Shown here one piece after another: positions 50,485 to 58,512 of a DNA stretch of 64,000 nucleotides. Each line of letters starts with the position of its first letter. Position 1 is the stretch's first letter. The stretch lies in assembly GCF_036013745.1 (NCBI RefSeq), contig NZ_CP107880.1:1612001-1676000 (forward strand), written 5' to 3'. Source of the stretch: Streptomyces sp. NBC_00483 (GTDB lineage: Bacteria > Actinomycetota > Actinomycetes > Streptomycetales > Streptomycetaceae). The notes beneath the pieces were generated by a model, which saw nothing but the letters and a program-made list of their open reading frames with translations, was not told the origin of the DNA and made no database searches. The translations under genes were made by a program, and so were the position numbers.

Positions 50485-51987
50485 GTGCCGGCCTGGCAGC
50501 ACGTACTGGACTGGCGCGCCGCGCACGACGCCGACCGGATCGCGCTCAGCGACGACCGGGGCGGCGAGCTCGGCTACGCGGAGCTGGCGGACGCGGTGGA
50601 GCGCGAGGCGGCGCGCCTCGCGGCGGCCGGGGTGGCGCCGGGCGACGTGGTCCCGCTGCTCGCGCACAACAGGGTGGAGTGGGCGGTCGCGCTCTTCGGC
50701 CTGCTCCGGGCCGGGGCGCTGCCCGCGCCGGTGAACTGGCGGCTCGCCGCGCCCGAAGTCGCCGTGCTGCTGGACATGATGAAGGTACGTCATGTGGTGA
50801 CGGACGAGGCAGGGGCCCAACTCCTGGGCGAGGGTGGCGGGTTCGGCGGTACTGTCCTTTCGCTGACGCCCTACGCCCCCACCGGCGACCCGACCCCCGT
50901 ACGCCCTCACGAACGCATGCTGACCTCCGCTCCTTGCGCGCTGCTGCACACCAGCGGCACGACCGGGCGGCCCAAACTCGTGCCGGTCACCCACGAGATG
51001 CTGATCTCGGCGGCCACCTTCATGTCACTGGAAGTGCCAGAGGCCGTGCCGGGCGCCCGCCACCTGAGCGCGCTGCCGCTGTTCCACGTCGCGGGGCTCG
51101 TCAATCTGGGCTACGCCCTGTTCACCGGCGGCCATCTGCACCTGCTGGACGGTTTCGCGCCGGCCCGGTTCGTGGACGAGCTGGTCGCCCGCCGCGTCCA
51201 ACTCACCCAGCTCGTACCGACGTTGGTGGACGCGGTGACGGCGGAAGTGGCCTCGCGCGCGACACCGCCCGACCTGTCCGCGCTGGTCGAGGTGGTGTAC
51301 GGGGCGTCGGCGATCCGGCCCGAGGTGCTGGAGCGGGCCGTCGCCACGCTGGGCTGCCGGTTCCGGCAGGCGTACGCGAGCACCGAGACGGGACCGCTGC
51401 CGATCAGCTCGCTGACACCCGCCGACCACGACGTGTCCCGCGGGCGCCTCGCCACCGCGGGCCGCCCCTCACTGGGCTGGGAGATACGGCTCGGTGAACA
51501 CGGCGAGGTCCAGGTGCGCGGGGCGGCCCCCTTCCCCGGCTACTGGAACGATCCCGACGCCACCCGCCAAGTGCTCACCGACGACGGCTTCTACCGCACC
51601 GGGGACATCGGGACGATCGACGACGAGGGCTATCTCACCCTCGTCGACCGGCTCAAGGACATGATCGTGTCCGGCGGCGAGAACGTGTACCCGGCGGAGG
51701 TGGAGGCAGTGCTCGCGGCGCATCCCGCGGTCCGCGAGGTCGCGGTCATCGGCGTTCCGCATCCGCGCTGGGGCGAGACGGTGCACGCCGTGCTCGTCCC
51801 CGTCGACGCGGAGGGCGGGTTCGCGCCCGAACCGTTCCTCGCCTGGGCGCGTGAGAGGCTCGCCCATTTCAAGACGCCGACCGGCATCACCGTCGCCACC
51901 CGCCTGCCGCGCAATGCCACGGGAAAGGTGCTCAAGGGGCCGTTGCGCGAACCGTTCTGGGCCGGGCACGCGCGCCGGGTGTCGTAA
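50485..51987 (+). CDS. Acyl-CoA ligase (class I adenylate-forming), copy B
   Basis: The 500-residue enzyme has CALLHTSGTTGRPKLVPVTH, QAYASTETGPLP, GFYRTGDIGTIDDEGYLTLV, DRLKDMIVSGGENVYPAEVE and the catalytic Lys in ATGKVLKGPLREP. It is a paralogue of ligase A on the other side of the operator, with the same N-terminal M-x2-W-x-HVL-x-WRA pattern. Two related ligases in one module suggest two acids, for example the two halves of a cleaved molecule, or a substrate and its product. GTG start with little room for a separate ribosome-binding site suggests coupling to the VOC gene. Confidence 0.92.
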   Translation: MPAWQHVLDWRAAHDADRIALSDDRGGELGYAELADAVEREAARLAAAGVAPGDVVPLLAHNRVEWAVALFGLLRAGALPAPVNWRLAAPEVAVLLDMMKVRHVVTDEAGAQLLGEGGGFGGTVLSLTPYAPTGDPTPVRPHERMLTSAPCALLHTSGTTGRPKLVPVTHEMLISAATFMSLEVPEAVPGARHLSALPLFHVAGLVNLGYALFTGGHLHLLDGFAPARFVDELVARRVQLTQLVPTLVDAVTAEVASRATPPDLSALVEVVYGASAIRPEVLERAVATLGCRFRQAYASTETGPLPISSLTPADHDVSRGRLATAGRPSLGWEIRLGEHGEVQVRGAAPFPGYWNDPDATRQVLTDDGFYRTGDIGTIDDEGYLTLVDRLKDMIVSGGENVYPAEVEAVLAAHPAVREVAVIGVPHPRWGETVHAVLVPVDAEGGFAPEPFLAWARERLAHFKTPTGITVATRLPRNATGKVLKGPLREPFWAGHARRVS

Positions 51988-52075
51988 CACCGCCCAACGG
52001 CCCCCGTCCCACCCGTCGTCCCTGGTACGGGGCCGATCCGGATAGCATCGCGGCGGCAAGAGGGGAGGCCGCAGC

Positions 52076-52762
52076 ATGCGGAGACACACCGTCAGGCCCG
52101 CGCGCAAGGCGACGACGGCGACCCGTCCCGGCGCCGAGCGCGCGGCGAAGGCGACCCGGAAGGGGCGGGAGACGGACGAGGCGTTCCGCGCCGCGGCCCG
52201 GACCGTGTTCGCCAGGGACGGCTACCTCAACTCCCGGATCAGCGACATCGCGGCCGAGGCCGGCAAGTCGGTGGCGTCGTTCTACAACTACTACGACACC
52301 AAGGCCGACCTGCTGGCGGCGCTCGCCGAGGACTTCCACCACGAGGCGTCCGAGCTCACGAAGCGGCCCTACCGCGCGGGCCTCGCACCCCAGGAGGCGC
52401 TGCGCGAGGCGGTGGCCGCGTTCTGGCACACGTACCGCAGGCACCGCGGCGAACTCGTCGGGGTGTTCCAGGCGTCGATGCTGGAGGAGGAGTTCCGCGA
52501 ACGGTGGCTGGCGATCCGCGCCGAGGGCACCGGGATGATCGCGGCCGAGATCCGGCGGGCGCAGAAGGACGGGTACTGCCCCGGGGCCGACCCCGAGCTG
52601 ACGGCGTCGGCCCTTTCGGCGATGCTGGAGCACTCCTGCTACATCTGGATGGGGCACGGCGACAGCGGGACCGGGACCGCAGCGGACACCGCGGCGGACG
52701 AGGAGCGCGCCATCGACGCGCTCGCCACGATCTGGGTCAAGTCCGTGTACTGGCGCCCGTAG
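52076..52762 (+). CDS. TetR/AcrR family regulator of the ligase module
   Basis: The 228-residue protein has a basic N-terminal extension (MRRHTVRPARKATTATRPG ... KATRKGRETD). The TetR HTH follows (AFRAAARTVFARDGYLNSRI, SDIAAEAGKSVASFYNYYDT), and a helical C-terminus ends AIDALATIWVKSVYWRP. GGGGAGG lies 7 bp before the ATG. It is the only TetR gene in the module and the best candidate to bind the palindrome at 49847-49874; acyl-CoA is a likely ligand by analogy with other catabolic TetRs. Confidence 0.88.
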   Translation: MRRHTVRPARKATTATRPGAERAAKATRKGRETDEAFRAAARTVFARDGYLNSRISDIAAEAGKSVASFYNYYDTKADLLAALAEDFHHEASELTKRPYRAGLAPQEALREAVAAFWHTYRRHRGELVGVFQASMLEEEFRERWLAIRAEGTGMIAAEIRRAQKDGYCPGADPELTASALSAMLEHSCYIWMGHGDSGTGTAADTAADEERAIDALATIWVKSVYWRP

Positions 52763-52771
52763 GACGGCCGT

Positions 52772-52906
52772 TCAGGCGCGTACCGCCCCGATCGGTTCGC
52801 TGTCCTCAGGCGCGTACCAACCCGAGCGGTTCGCTCCCTCAGCCGCGTACCGCCCCGATCAGCTCGCTCCCTTCAGCCGCGCACCACCCCGATCAGCTCG
52901 CTCACG
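52772..52906 (-). repeat. Tandem copies of the aldolase gene 3' end including the stop codon
   Basis: Four units of 33-34 bp, each ending in TGA on the minus strand. The first (about 52906-52873) is the real end of the aldolase gene, SELIGVVRG-stop. The next three (52872-52839, 52838-52806, 52805-52772) encode SELIGAVRG-stop, SEPLGLVRA-stop and SEPIGAVRA-stop after 3-4 extra bases each. Divergence grows with distance from the gene. Confidence 0.9.
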
Positions 52907-53724
52907 GTGCGCACCATCGCCTCGCGCGCCACCTTGAGGTACTTGCGGGAGTCGACCGCCTCCGGGTGCGCGGTGAGGAACTCGCGGATGGCGGACGTCA
53001 TCGCGATGTTCAGGGCCGTCCCCACGTTGACCTTGGCGATGCCGCCGCGGACGGCCGCTGCCAGCTCGTCGTCGGGCACGCCGGACGAGCCGTGCAGCAC
53101 CAGCGGCACGTCGAGGCCGTCGGCCAGCCGCTTGAGCAGGTCGTGGTCGAGCGTGGCGGTGCGGGTGGTCATCGCGTGCGAGGAGCCGACCGCGACGGCG
53201 AGCGCGTCCACGCCCGTGTCGGTGACGTAGGCGCGGGCCTCGCCGGGGTCGGTGCGGGCGCCGGGCGCGTGCGCGTCCAGGGGCGCGGCGCCGTCCTTGC
53301 CGCCGACCTGGCCCAACTCCGCTTCCACCCAAAGGCCGTTGGCGTGCCCCCAGTCGGCGGCGGCACGCGTCGCGGCGAGGTTCTCGTCGTAGGACAGCCG
53401 CGCGGCGTCGTACATCACCGAACCGAACCCGGCGTCGGCGGCCTGCCGCAGCAGCTCGTCGCTCTGTACGTGGTCCAGGTGCAGGCCCACGTCGACGCGC
53501 GCCGACTCGGCCGCCGCGACCGCGGCGCGGGCCAGCGGCAGGAGCCGGCCGTAGCGGTAGCGCACGGCGTTCTCGCTGATCTGGAGGATGACGGGGGCGT
53601 CCGCCGCCTCGGCGCCCGCGACGACCGCCTCGATGTGTTCGAGGGTGATCACATTGAACGCGGCCACGGCGCCGCGCCGGGCCGCCGCCGCGCCGACGAG
53701 GGTCCCTGTTGCTGCGAGGGGCAC
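52873..53724 (-). CDS. Class II ketose-bisphosphate aldolase, GatY/AgaY-like
   Basis: The 283-residue protein is a zinc class II aldolase: AAFNVITLEHIEAVVAGAEA, PVILQISENAV, zinc ligands in GLHLDHVQSDEL and LVLHGSSGVPDDEL, the sodium/phosphate region AVAVGSSHAM, and INVG-like KVNVGTALNIAM. It probably cleaves tagatose- or fructose-type ketose bisphosphates to triose phosphates. The adjacent SIS isomerase and DeoR repressor match the Aga (N-acetylgalactosamine/galactosamine) layout. No kinase or PTS gene is in view. Three decayed copies of its last ten codons lie downstream. Confidence 0.87.
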   Translation of the reverse strand: MPLAATGTLVGAAAARRGAVAAFNVITLEHIEAVVAGAEAADAPVILQISENAVRYRYGRLLPLARAAVAAAESARVDVGLHLDHVQSDELLRQAADAGFGSVMYDAARLSYDENLAATRAAADWGHANGLWVEAELGQVGGKDGAAPLDAHAPGARTDPGEARAYVTDTGVDALAVAVGSSHAMTTRTATLDHDLLKRLADGLDVPLVLHGSSGVPDDELAAAVRGGIAKVNVGTALNIAMTSAIREFLTAHPEAVDSRKYLKVAREAMVRTVSELIGVVRG

Positions 53725-53758
53725 TGCCCCTCCCTTCTCAAGTCCTGTACAGAGAGGG

Positions 53759-54676
53759 TCAGTTGGCGTCGAGGATCACCGAGCGGGTGAGGTGGCGCGG
53801 GCGGTCCGGGTCGAGCTCCCTGCGGGCCGCGACGGCGACCGCGAGGCGCTGGGCGCGGACCAGTTCCGCCAGCGGGTCGAGGCCGCCCTCGATCCAGAGC
53901 CCGCCGGTCGTGGCGACCTGCGCGGCAAGACCCTCGGGCGCCTCGCCGAGCATCCACGTCGCGGTGCCGGAGGTGGTGATGCTGATGGGGCCGTGGCGGT
54001 ACTCCATCGCCGGGTACGCCTCGGTCCACGACAGGGATGCCTCGCGCATCTTGAGCGCCGCCTCGTTCGCGAGGCCGACCGTCCAGCCGCGGCCGAGGAA
54101 GGTGAACTGCTCGCAGTTCACGAGGCCTTCGGGCAGCGGCTCGGCGAGCGCCGTGCGCGCGTCCGCGACTGCCTGCTCCGAGTGCAGGCCCAGGTGCGCG
54201 CGGAGCAGCGTGAGGGCCGTGGTGGCGAAGCGGGTCTGGACGACCGACTGCTCGTCGGCGAAGTCGAGGACGACCAGGTCGTCCGCGGCGTCCGCGATCG
54301 GGGTGGCCGGGTCGCCGGTGATCGCCGTGGTGCGGGCCCTGCCCCGGTGGGCGGCGAGGAGGTCGAGGACCTCGGTGGTGGTGCCGGACCGGGTCAGCGC
54401 GATCACGTGGTCGTAGGAGCGGCCCGCCGGGAACTCCGACGCGGCGAACGCGTCGGTCTCACCCTGCCCCGCCTGCTCGCGCAGCGCGGCGGCGGCCTGC
54501 GCCATGAACCACGAGGTGCCGCAGCCGACGATCGCCACCCGCTCCCCCGCCGCGGGCAGCGCCGCCTTGTGCCGGGTGGCGAGCCCGGCGGCCCGCGTCC
54601 AGCACTCCGGCTGGCTGTTCAGTTCGTTCTCGACGTGGCTTTCCTTGTGGCCCGTCCGGCCTTGGTCGTTGCTCAT
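53759..54676 (-). CDS. SIS domain sugar-phosphate isomerase, AgaS-like
   Basis: The 305-residue protein contains two SIS modules: ERVAIVGCGTSWFMAQAAAA then ALTRSGTTTEVLDLLAAHRG, and FLGRGWTVGLANEAALKMRE with the AMEYRHGPISI loop. These are typical of GlmS-type and AgaS-type isomerase/deaminases, which isomerise amino-sugar phosphates. It lacks the N-terminal glutaminase of GlmS. It is first in the leftward pair with the aldolase and is transcribed from the region shared with the DeoR gene. Confidence 0.87.
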   Translation of the reverse strand: MSNDQGRTGHKESHVENELNSQPECWTRAAGLATRHKAALPAAGERVAIVGCGTSWFMAQAAAALREQAGQGETDAFAASEFPAGRSYDHVIALTRSGTTTEVLDLLAAHRGRARTTAITGDPATPIADAADDLVVLDFADEQSVVQTRFATTALTLLRAHLGLHSEQAVADARTALAEPLPEGLVNCEQFTFLGRGWTVGLANEAALKMREASLSWTEAYPAMEYRHGPISITTSGTATWMLGEAPEGLAAQVATTGGLWIEGGLDPLAELVRAQRLAVAVAARRELDPDRPRHLTRSVILDAN

Positions 54677-54743
54677 GCCGTGCCCCCACTCCGCGGTTGG
54701 TCACGCCTCTGGGGGCGCGCTCACTGGATGCGTGTTCTTGCAA

Positions 54744-54771
54744 GATATAGCGAGCTTTCGCGCACAATCAA
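54744..54771 (-). promoter_or_regulatory. Predicted promoter of the SIS-aldolase operon
   Basis: On the minus strand, TTGATT (54771-54766) and TATATC (54749-54744) are separated by 16 bp, close to a sigma-70/HrdB-type promoter and unusual in such GC-rich DNA. The -35 box lies inside the inverted repeat 54760-54783, so a repressor there would block initiation. Confidence 0.6.
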
Positions 54772-54783
54772 GCATTCGTGCGC
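54760..54783. promoter_or_regulatory. Inverted repeat, candidate DeoR-family operator
   Basis: GCGCAC (54760-54765) and GTGCGC (54778-54783) are perfect complements around a 12-bp spacer AATCAAGCATTC, between the divergent SIS and DeoR genes. It overlaps the predicted SIS promoter. The adjacent DeoR protein is the natural ligand candidate. Confidence 0.6.
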
Positions 54784-54868
54784 ATGCCAGTTAAGGTCGT
54801 GACACCGACGTGCCACCGAATGCACCACCGCACGTACCACCGAAACGAACGACGAGTTGGAGCCGCCG

Positions 54869-55648
54869 ATGTCCCGCGACGCCCGCTGGAAGTCCCTCCT
54901 GGAACTGCTGGTCGAGCGCGGGCGCCTGGACGTGGAGGACGCGGCGAGCGAGCTCGGCGTCTCCGCCGCGACCATCCGCCGCGACTTCGACGGGCTCGCC
55001 GAGCAGCAGATGCTGGTGCGCACCCGCGGCGGCGCTGTCGTGCACGGCGTGAGCTATGAACTCCCGTTGCGCTACAAGTCCGCGCTCGGCGCCGCCGAGA
55101 AGCAGCGGATCGCGAAGGCCGTCGCCGAACTCGTCACGCCGGGTGAGGCGGTCGGCCTCACCGGCGGCACGACCACGACGGAGGTGGCGCGGGCGCTCGC
55201 CGTCCGGCCCGACCTCGCGTCCGGGACGCCCGCCCTGACGATCGTCACGAACGCGCTCAACATCGCCAACGAGCTCGCGGTGCGGCCCCAGTTCAAGATC
55301 GTGCTCACCGGCGGGGTCGCGCGCCCGCAGTCGTACGAGTTGATCGGTCCGCTCGCCGACGGTGTGCTCGGCCAGGTCACGCTCGACACGGCGGTGCTCG
55401 GCGTCGTCGGCCTCGACGTCACGCACGGCGCGTCCGCGCACGACGAGGCGGAGGCGGCGATCAACCGGATGCTGTGCGAGCGGGCGGAGCGCGTGGTGGT
55501 CGCGGCCGACTCCAGCAAGCTGGGCCACAGGGCGTTCGCCCGGATCTGCGACGTGGCGCAGGTGAACATCCTCGTCACGGACACGGCGGCGGACAAGGCG
55601 ACGCTGGGGCGGTTCGAGGAGGCGGGCGTGCGGGTGCTCACTGTGTAG
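54869..55648 (+). CDS. DeoR/AgaR family transcriptional repressor
   Basis: The 259-residue protein has the DeoR HTH (DARWKSLLELLVERGRLDVE, ASELGVSAATIRRDFDGL, LVRTRGGAV) and the sugar-phosphate sensor domain (GLTGGTTTTEVARAL, IVTNALNIANEL, VLTGGVARPQSYELIGP, VAADSSKLGH). It diverges from the SIS/aldolase pair and most likely represses it in the absence of an amino-sugar phosphate. ATG 54869 has GGAG 6 bp upstream; TTG 54857 is in frame but lies at that site. Its last codons and stop begin a 32-bp tandem repeat. Confidence 0.88.
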   Translation: MSRDARWKSLLELLVERGRLDVEDAASELGVSAATIRRDFDGLAEQQMLVRTRGGAVVHGVSYELPLRYKSALGAAEKQRIAKAVAELVTPGEAVGLTGGTTTTEVARALAVRPDLASGTPALTIVTNALNIANELAVRPQFKIVLTGGVARPQSYELIGPLADGVLGQVTLDTAVLGVVGLDVTHGASAHDEAEAAINRMLCERAERVVVAADSSKLGHRAFARICDVAQVNILVTDTAADKATLGRFEEAGVRVLTV

Positions 55649-55758
55649 CCCTCACGCACCTGCGGGCGCCCACCGTGCAGCCCCCACACACCTGCGGGCG
55701 CCCACCGTGCAGCCCCCACACACCTGCGGGTGCCCACCGTGTAACCCACACACACCCG
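55631..55758 (+). repeat. Four 32-bp tandem units starting in the DeoR gene 3' end
   Basis: Unit A (55631-55662) contains the DeoR codons RVLTV and the TAG stop. Unit B (55663-55694) and unit C (55695-55726) are identical to each other and read RAPTVQ at the same place. Unit D (55727-55758) again reads RVPTV-stop (TAA). The period is not a multiple of three, so the array is outside coding constraint after the first unit. Confidence 0.93.
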
Positions 55759-55771
55759 CCAACAAACCCCC

Positions 55772-55801
55772 TTGTTCAGCCACGGAGTCCCGCTCTACTC
55801 T
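55772..55801 (+). promoter_or_regulatory. Predicted promoter giving a leaderless MFS transcript
   Basis: TTGTTC (55772-55777) and TACTCT (55796-55801) are 18 bp apart, and the GTG start codon lies 7 bp after the -10 box. A normal start site would therefore coincide with the GTG, and no Shine-Dalgarno is visible. This fits leaderless translation, which is frequent in Streptomyces. It starts just after the 32-bp array. Confidence 0.5.
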
Positions 55802-55807
55802 GACTTT

Positions 55808-57019
55808 GTGCCGCTACTGAACAAACTCCGGGCCGTCACCGCCGACGCCCCCCGCGCCGCGTCCCTGGCCCGCCTGCGCCTGGCCCTCACCGCGTTCTTC
55901 GCGCTCGACGGCTTCGTCTTCGCCGGCTGGGTGGTGCGCATCCCCGCCGTCAAGGCGCAGACCGGGGCGTCCGCGAGCACCCTCGGCCTCGCGCTGCTCG
56001 GCGTCTCGGCCGGCGCCGTCATCACGATGATGCTGACCGGTCGGCTGTGCCGGCGCTTCGGCTCGCACGCGGTGACCGTCGCGTGCGGTGTGCTGCTCCC
56101 GCTGACCGTGATCCTGCCGCCGCTCACGCACTCACCCCTCGCGCTCGGCCTCGTCCTGCTGGCGTTCGGGGCGGCGTACGGCGGCATCAACGTGGCGATG
56201 AACAGCGCCGCCGTCGACCTGGTCGGCGCCCTCGGCAGGCCGATCATGCCCAGCTTCCACGCCGCGTTCAGCCTCGGCGGCATGATCGGCTCGGGCCTCG
56301 GCGGACTGGTCGCGGCACACCTGACACCCACGAAACACCTGATGGCGATCGCCGTCATCGGCCTGGTCGTCACCGCGTGCGCCGCCCCGACACTGCTGCG
56401 CCACCCGGCACCGGGCCCCGTGGACCGTACGCCCGACACCGAGGCTCCCCGCACCAGCACGCGTATCGACAACCGCACCCGCCTCCTCGTCCTGGTCTTC
56501 GGGCTCATCGCGCTGTGCACGGCGTACGGCGAGGGGGCGCTGGCCGACTGGAGCGCGCTGCACATGGAGCAGGACCTGCACGCCCACCCGGGCATCGCGG
56601 CGGCCAGCTACTCGTGCTTCGCGTTCGCCATGACGATCGGCCGGCTCACCGGCACGTCCCTGCTCGAACGGCTCGGCAGGACACGGACGTTGGTGGCCGG
56701 CGGCCTGACCGGCGCGGTCGGCATGCTGCTCGGCTCGCTGGCGCCCACGGTGTGGCTCGCGCTGATCGGCTTCGCAATCACCGGGATCGGCCTCGCGAAC
56801 CTCTTCCCCGTCGCGATCGAACGGGCCGGGGCGCTCGCCGGGCCCACGGGCGTCGCGGCCGCGTCCACGCTCGGCTACGGCGGCATGCTGCTCGGGCCGC
56901 CCGCGATCGGCTTCATGGCGGACTGGTTCTCGCTGTCCGCGGCCCTGACGAGCGTGGCGCTGCTCGCCGCCGTGGCGGCCACGATCGGCTTCGCGACGCG
57001 GCGCGCGGCGACGACGTAG
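55808..57019 (+). CDS. MFS transporter, sugar-permease-like (FucP/YbjJ type)
   Basis: The 403-residue, 12-helix protein shows FALDGFVFAGWVVRIPAVKA in helix 1, GRLCRRFGSHAVTVACG in the helix 2-3 loop and GINVAMNSAAVDLVGALGRP. MPSFHAAFSLGGMIGSGLGG is characteristic of the YbjJ/FucP-like group. It lies after the amino-sugar regulator gene in the same direction and might import an amino sugar, but it has its own promoter-like sequence and the substrate is unknown. GTG 55808 is the start. Confidence 0.82.
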   Translation: MPLLNKLRAVTADAPRAASLARLRLALTAFFALDGFVFAGWVVRIPAVKAQTGASASTLGLALLGVSAGAVITMMLTGRLCRRFGSHAVTVACGVLLPLTVILPPLTHSPLALGLVLLAFGAAYGGINVAMNSAAVDLVGALGRPIMPSFHAAFSLGGMIGSGLGGLVAAHLTPTKHLMAIAVIGLVVTACAAPTLLRHPAPGPVDRTPDTEAPRTSTRIDNRTRLLVLVFGLIALCTAYGEGALADWSALHMEQDLHAHPGIAAASYSCFAFAMTIGRLTGTSLLERLGRTRTLVAGGLTGAVGMLLGSLAPTVWLALIGFAITGIGLANLFPVAIERAGALAGPTGVAAASTLGYGGMLLGPPAIGFMADWFSLSAALTSVALLAAVAATIGFATRRAATT

Positions 57020-57075
57020 ACCAGGTATTGGAATTGGCTTGCGTTGACGCACACGTGTAGCGGCAGACTCCGCGT

Positions 57076-57825
57076 ATGCAGATTGCCGAACACATTCACA
57101 TCGTCGACGACGAGGGCCAGTTGCTGGCAGCGGCCGCAGAAGAGGCGGGCGTCGACGCCAAGGTGTCGACGTGCCCCGGCTGGCAGGTGCGCGATCTCCT
57201 ACGTCACCAGGGTGCGGTGCACCGCTGGGCGACCTCGTACGTGGCGCAGGGGCAGCTCAAGCCGCACGGGATCGACGAGCACGACACCGCACTGGACGGC
57301 GCCGACCTGCTCGCCTGGTTCCGCGAGGGACACCGGCAGCTCGTCGACACGCTGACGAACGCGCGGCCCGACGTGGACTGCTGGGCCTTCCTCCCGGCCC
57401 CCTCGCCGTTGGCGTTCTGGGCCCGCCGCCAGGCGCACGAGACGACGGTGCACCGCGTGGACGCGCAGTCGGCCCTGAACAGGGCCACGCACGACGAACC
57501 CGCCCCGATCACCCCGGAGTTCGCGGTCGACGGGATCGACGAGCTGCTCACCGGTTTCCACGCCCGGGGGCGCAGCCGGGTACGCTCGGACGTCCCCAGG
57601 GTCCTGCGCGTACGGGCCACGGACGCCGGCCCGGACGCCGTGTGGACGGTGCGGATCACGCAGGATCCGCCGGCCGCCGAGCGCGGCGTCTCGGGCGATT
57701 CGGAGTGCGAACTCGCCGGCCCCGCGGCGCGGTTGTACCTGGCGCTGTGGAACCGGCTGCCGTTCCCTGACGTGAGCGGGGACTCCGCGCTCGCCGCACT
57801 TTGGCGGGAGCACTCCGGGGTCTAG
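57076..57825 (+). CDS. Maleylpyruvate isomerase family, mycothiol-dependent enzyme
   Basis: The 249-residue protein has the DinB-like MDMPI domain: KVSTCPGWQVRDLLRHQGAV with one metal-ligand His, and FWARRQAHETTVHRVDAQSA with the paired histidines. The C-terminal MDMPI_C part is VWTVRITQDPP to SALAALWREHSGV. Relatives use the actinobacterial thiol mycothiol to isomerise maleylpyruvate or to transfer it to substrates. No gentisate pathway genes are in view, so a detoxifying thiol transferase is equally likely. Confidence 0.85.
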   Translation: MQIAEHIHIVDDEGQLLAAAAEEAGVDAKVSTCPGWQVRDLLRHQGAVHRWATSYVAQGQLKPHGIDEHDTALDGADLLAWFREGHRQLVDTLTNARPDVDCWAFLPAPSPLAFWARRQAHETTVHRVDAQSALNRATHDEPAPITPEFAVDGIDELLTGFHARGRSRVRSDVPRVLRVRATDAGPDAVWTVRITQDPPAAERGVSGDSECELAGPAARLYLALWNRLPFPDVSGDSALAALWREHSGV

Positions 57826-57846
57826 TGTGCGGCGCCGCGATCGGTC

Positions 57847-58512
57847 TCAGCCCAGCCATCCCGGCCGCACGAGGCCCGACTCGTAGGCGAGGACGACGAG
57901 TTGGGCCCGGTCGCGGGCGCCCAGCTTCACCATCGTGCGGCTCACATGGGTCTTCGCGGTGAGCGGGCTGACGACGAGGCGGCGGGCGATCTCCTCGTTG
58001 GACAGGCCGATGCCGACGAGCGCCATCACCTCCCGCTCCCGCTCCGTCAGTTCGTCGAGCGGCGCGGCGGCCGCCGGCTCCTTCGAGCGCGCTGCGAACT
58101 CGGCGATCAGGCGCCGGGTGACGCCCGGCGAGAGCAACGCGTCGCCATGAACAACTGCCCTTACGGCGCGCAGTAGTTCCTCCGGCTCGGTGTCCTTGAC
58201 GAGGAACCCGGAGGCCCCGGAGCGGATCGCCTCGAAGACGTACTCGTCGAGTTCGAAGGTGGTGAGCATGACCACCTTCACCGTCTCCAGGTCGGCATCC
58301 GCGCCGATCCGGCGGGTCGCCACGAGGCCGTCGAGCAGCGGCATCCGGATGTCCATGAGCACGACGTCGGGGCGCAGTTCGCGCACGAGGCGCACCGCCT
58401 CCTCGCCGTCCGCCGCCTCGCCCGCGACCTCGATGTCGCTCTGCGCGTCGAGCAGCGCCCTGAACCCGGCGCGGACGAGCGACTGGTCGTCGGCGAGCAG
58501 TACGCGGATCAC
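57847..58512 (-). CDS. NarL/LuxR-type response regulator
   Basis: The 221-residue protein has a receiver domain with acidic pair LLADDQSLVRAG, phospho-acceptor Asp in DVVLMDIRMPLLDG, Thr in VVMLTTFE and Lys in GFLVKDTEPEEL. A C-terminal LuxR HTH follows (LTEREREVMALVGIGLSNEE, IARRLVVSPLTAKTHVSRTM). GTG 58512 overlaps the stop of the kinase gene (GTGA), so the pair is translationally coupled. Signal and targets are unknown. Confidence 0.92.
   Translation of the reverse strand: MIRVLLADDQSLVRAGFRALLDAQSDIEVAGEAADGEEAVRLVRELRPDVVLMDIRMPLLDGLVATRRIGADADLETVKVVMLTTFELDEYVFEAIRSGASGFLVKDTEPEELLRAVRAVVHGDALLSPGVTRRLIAEFAARSKEPAAAAPLDELTEREREVMALVGIGLSNEEIARRLVVSPLTAKTHVSRTMVKLGARDRAQLVVLAYESGLVRPGWLG

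Noticed and set aside
55631-55758. CRISPR-like array of about 32-bp units
   Set aside because: There are no unique spacers between repeats, and the first unit is part of a coding sequence.
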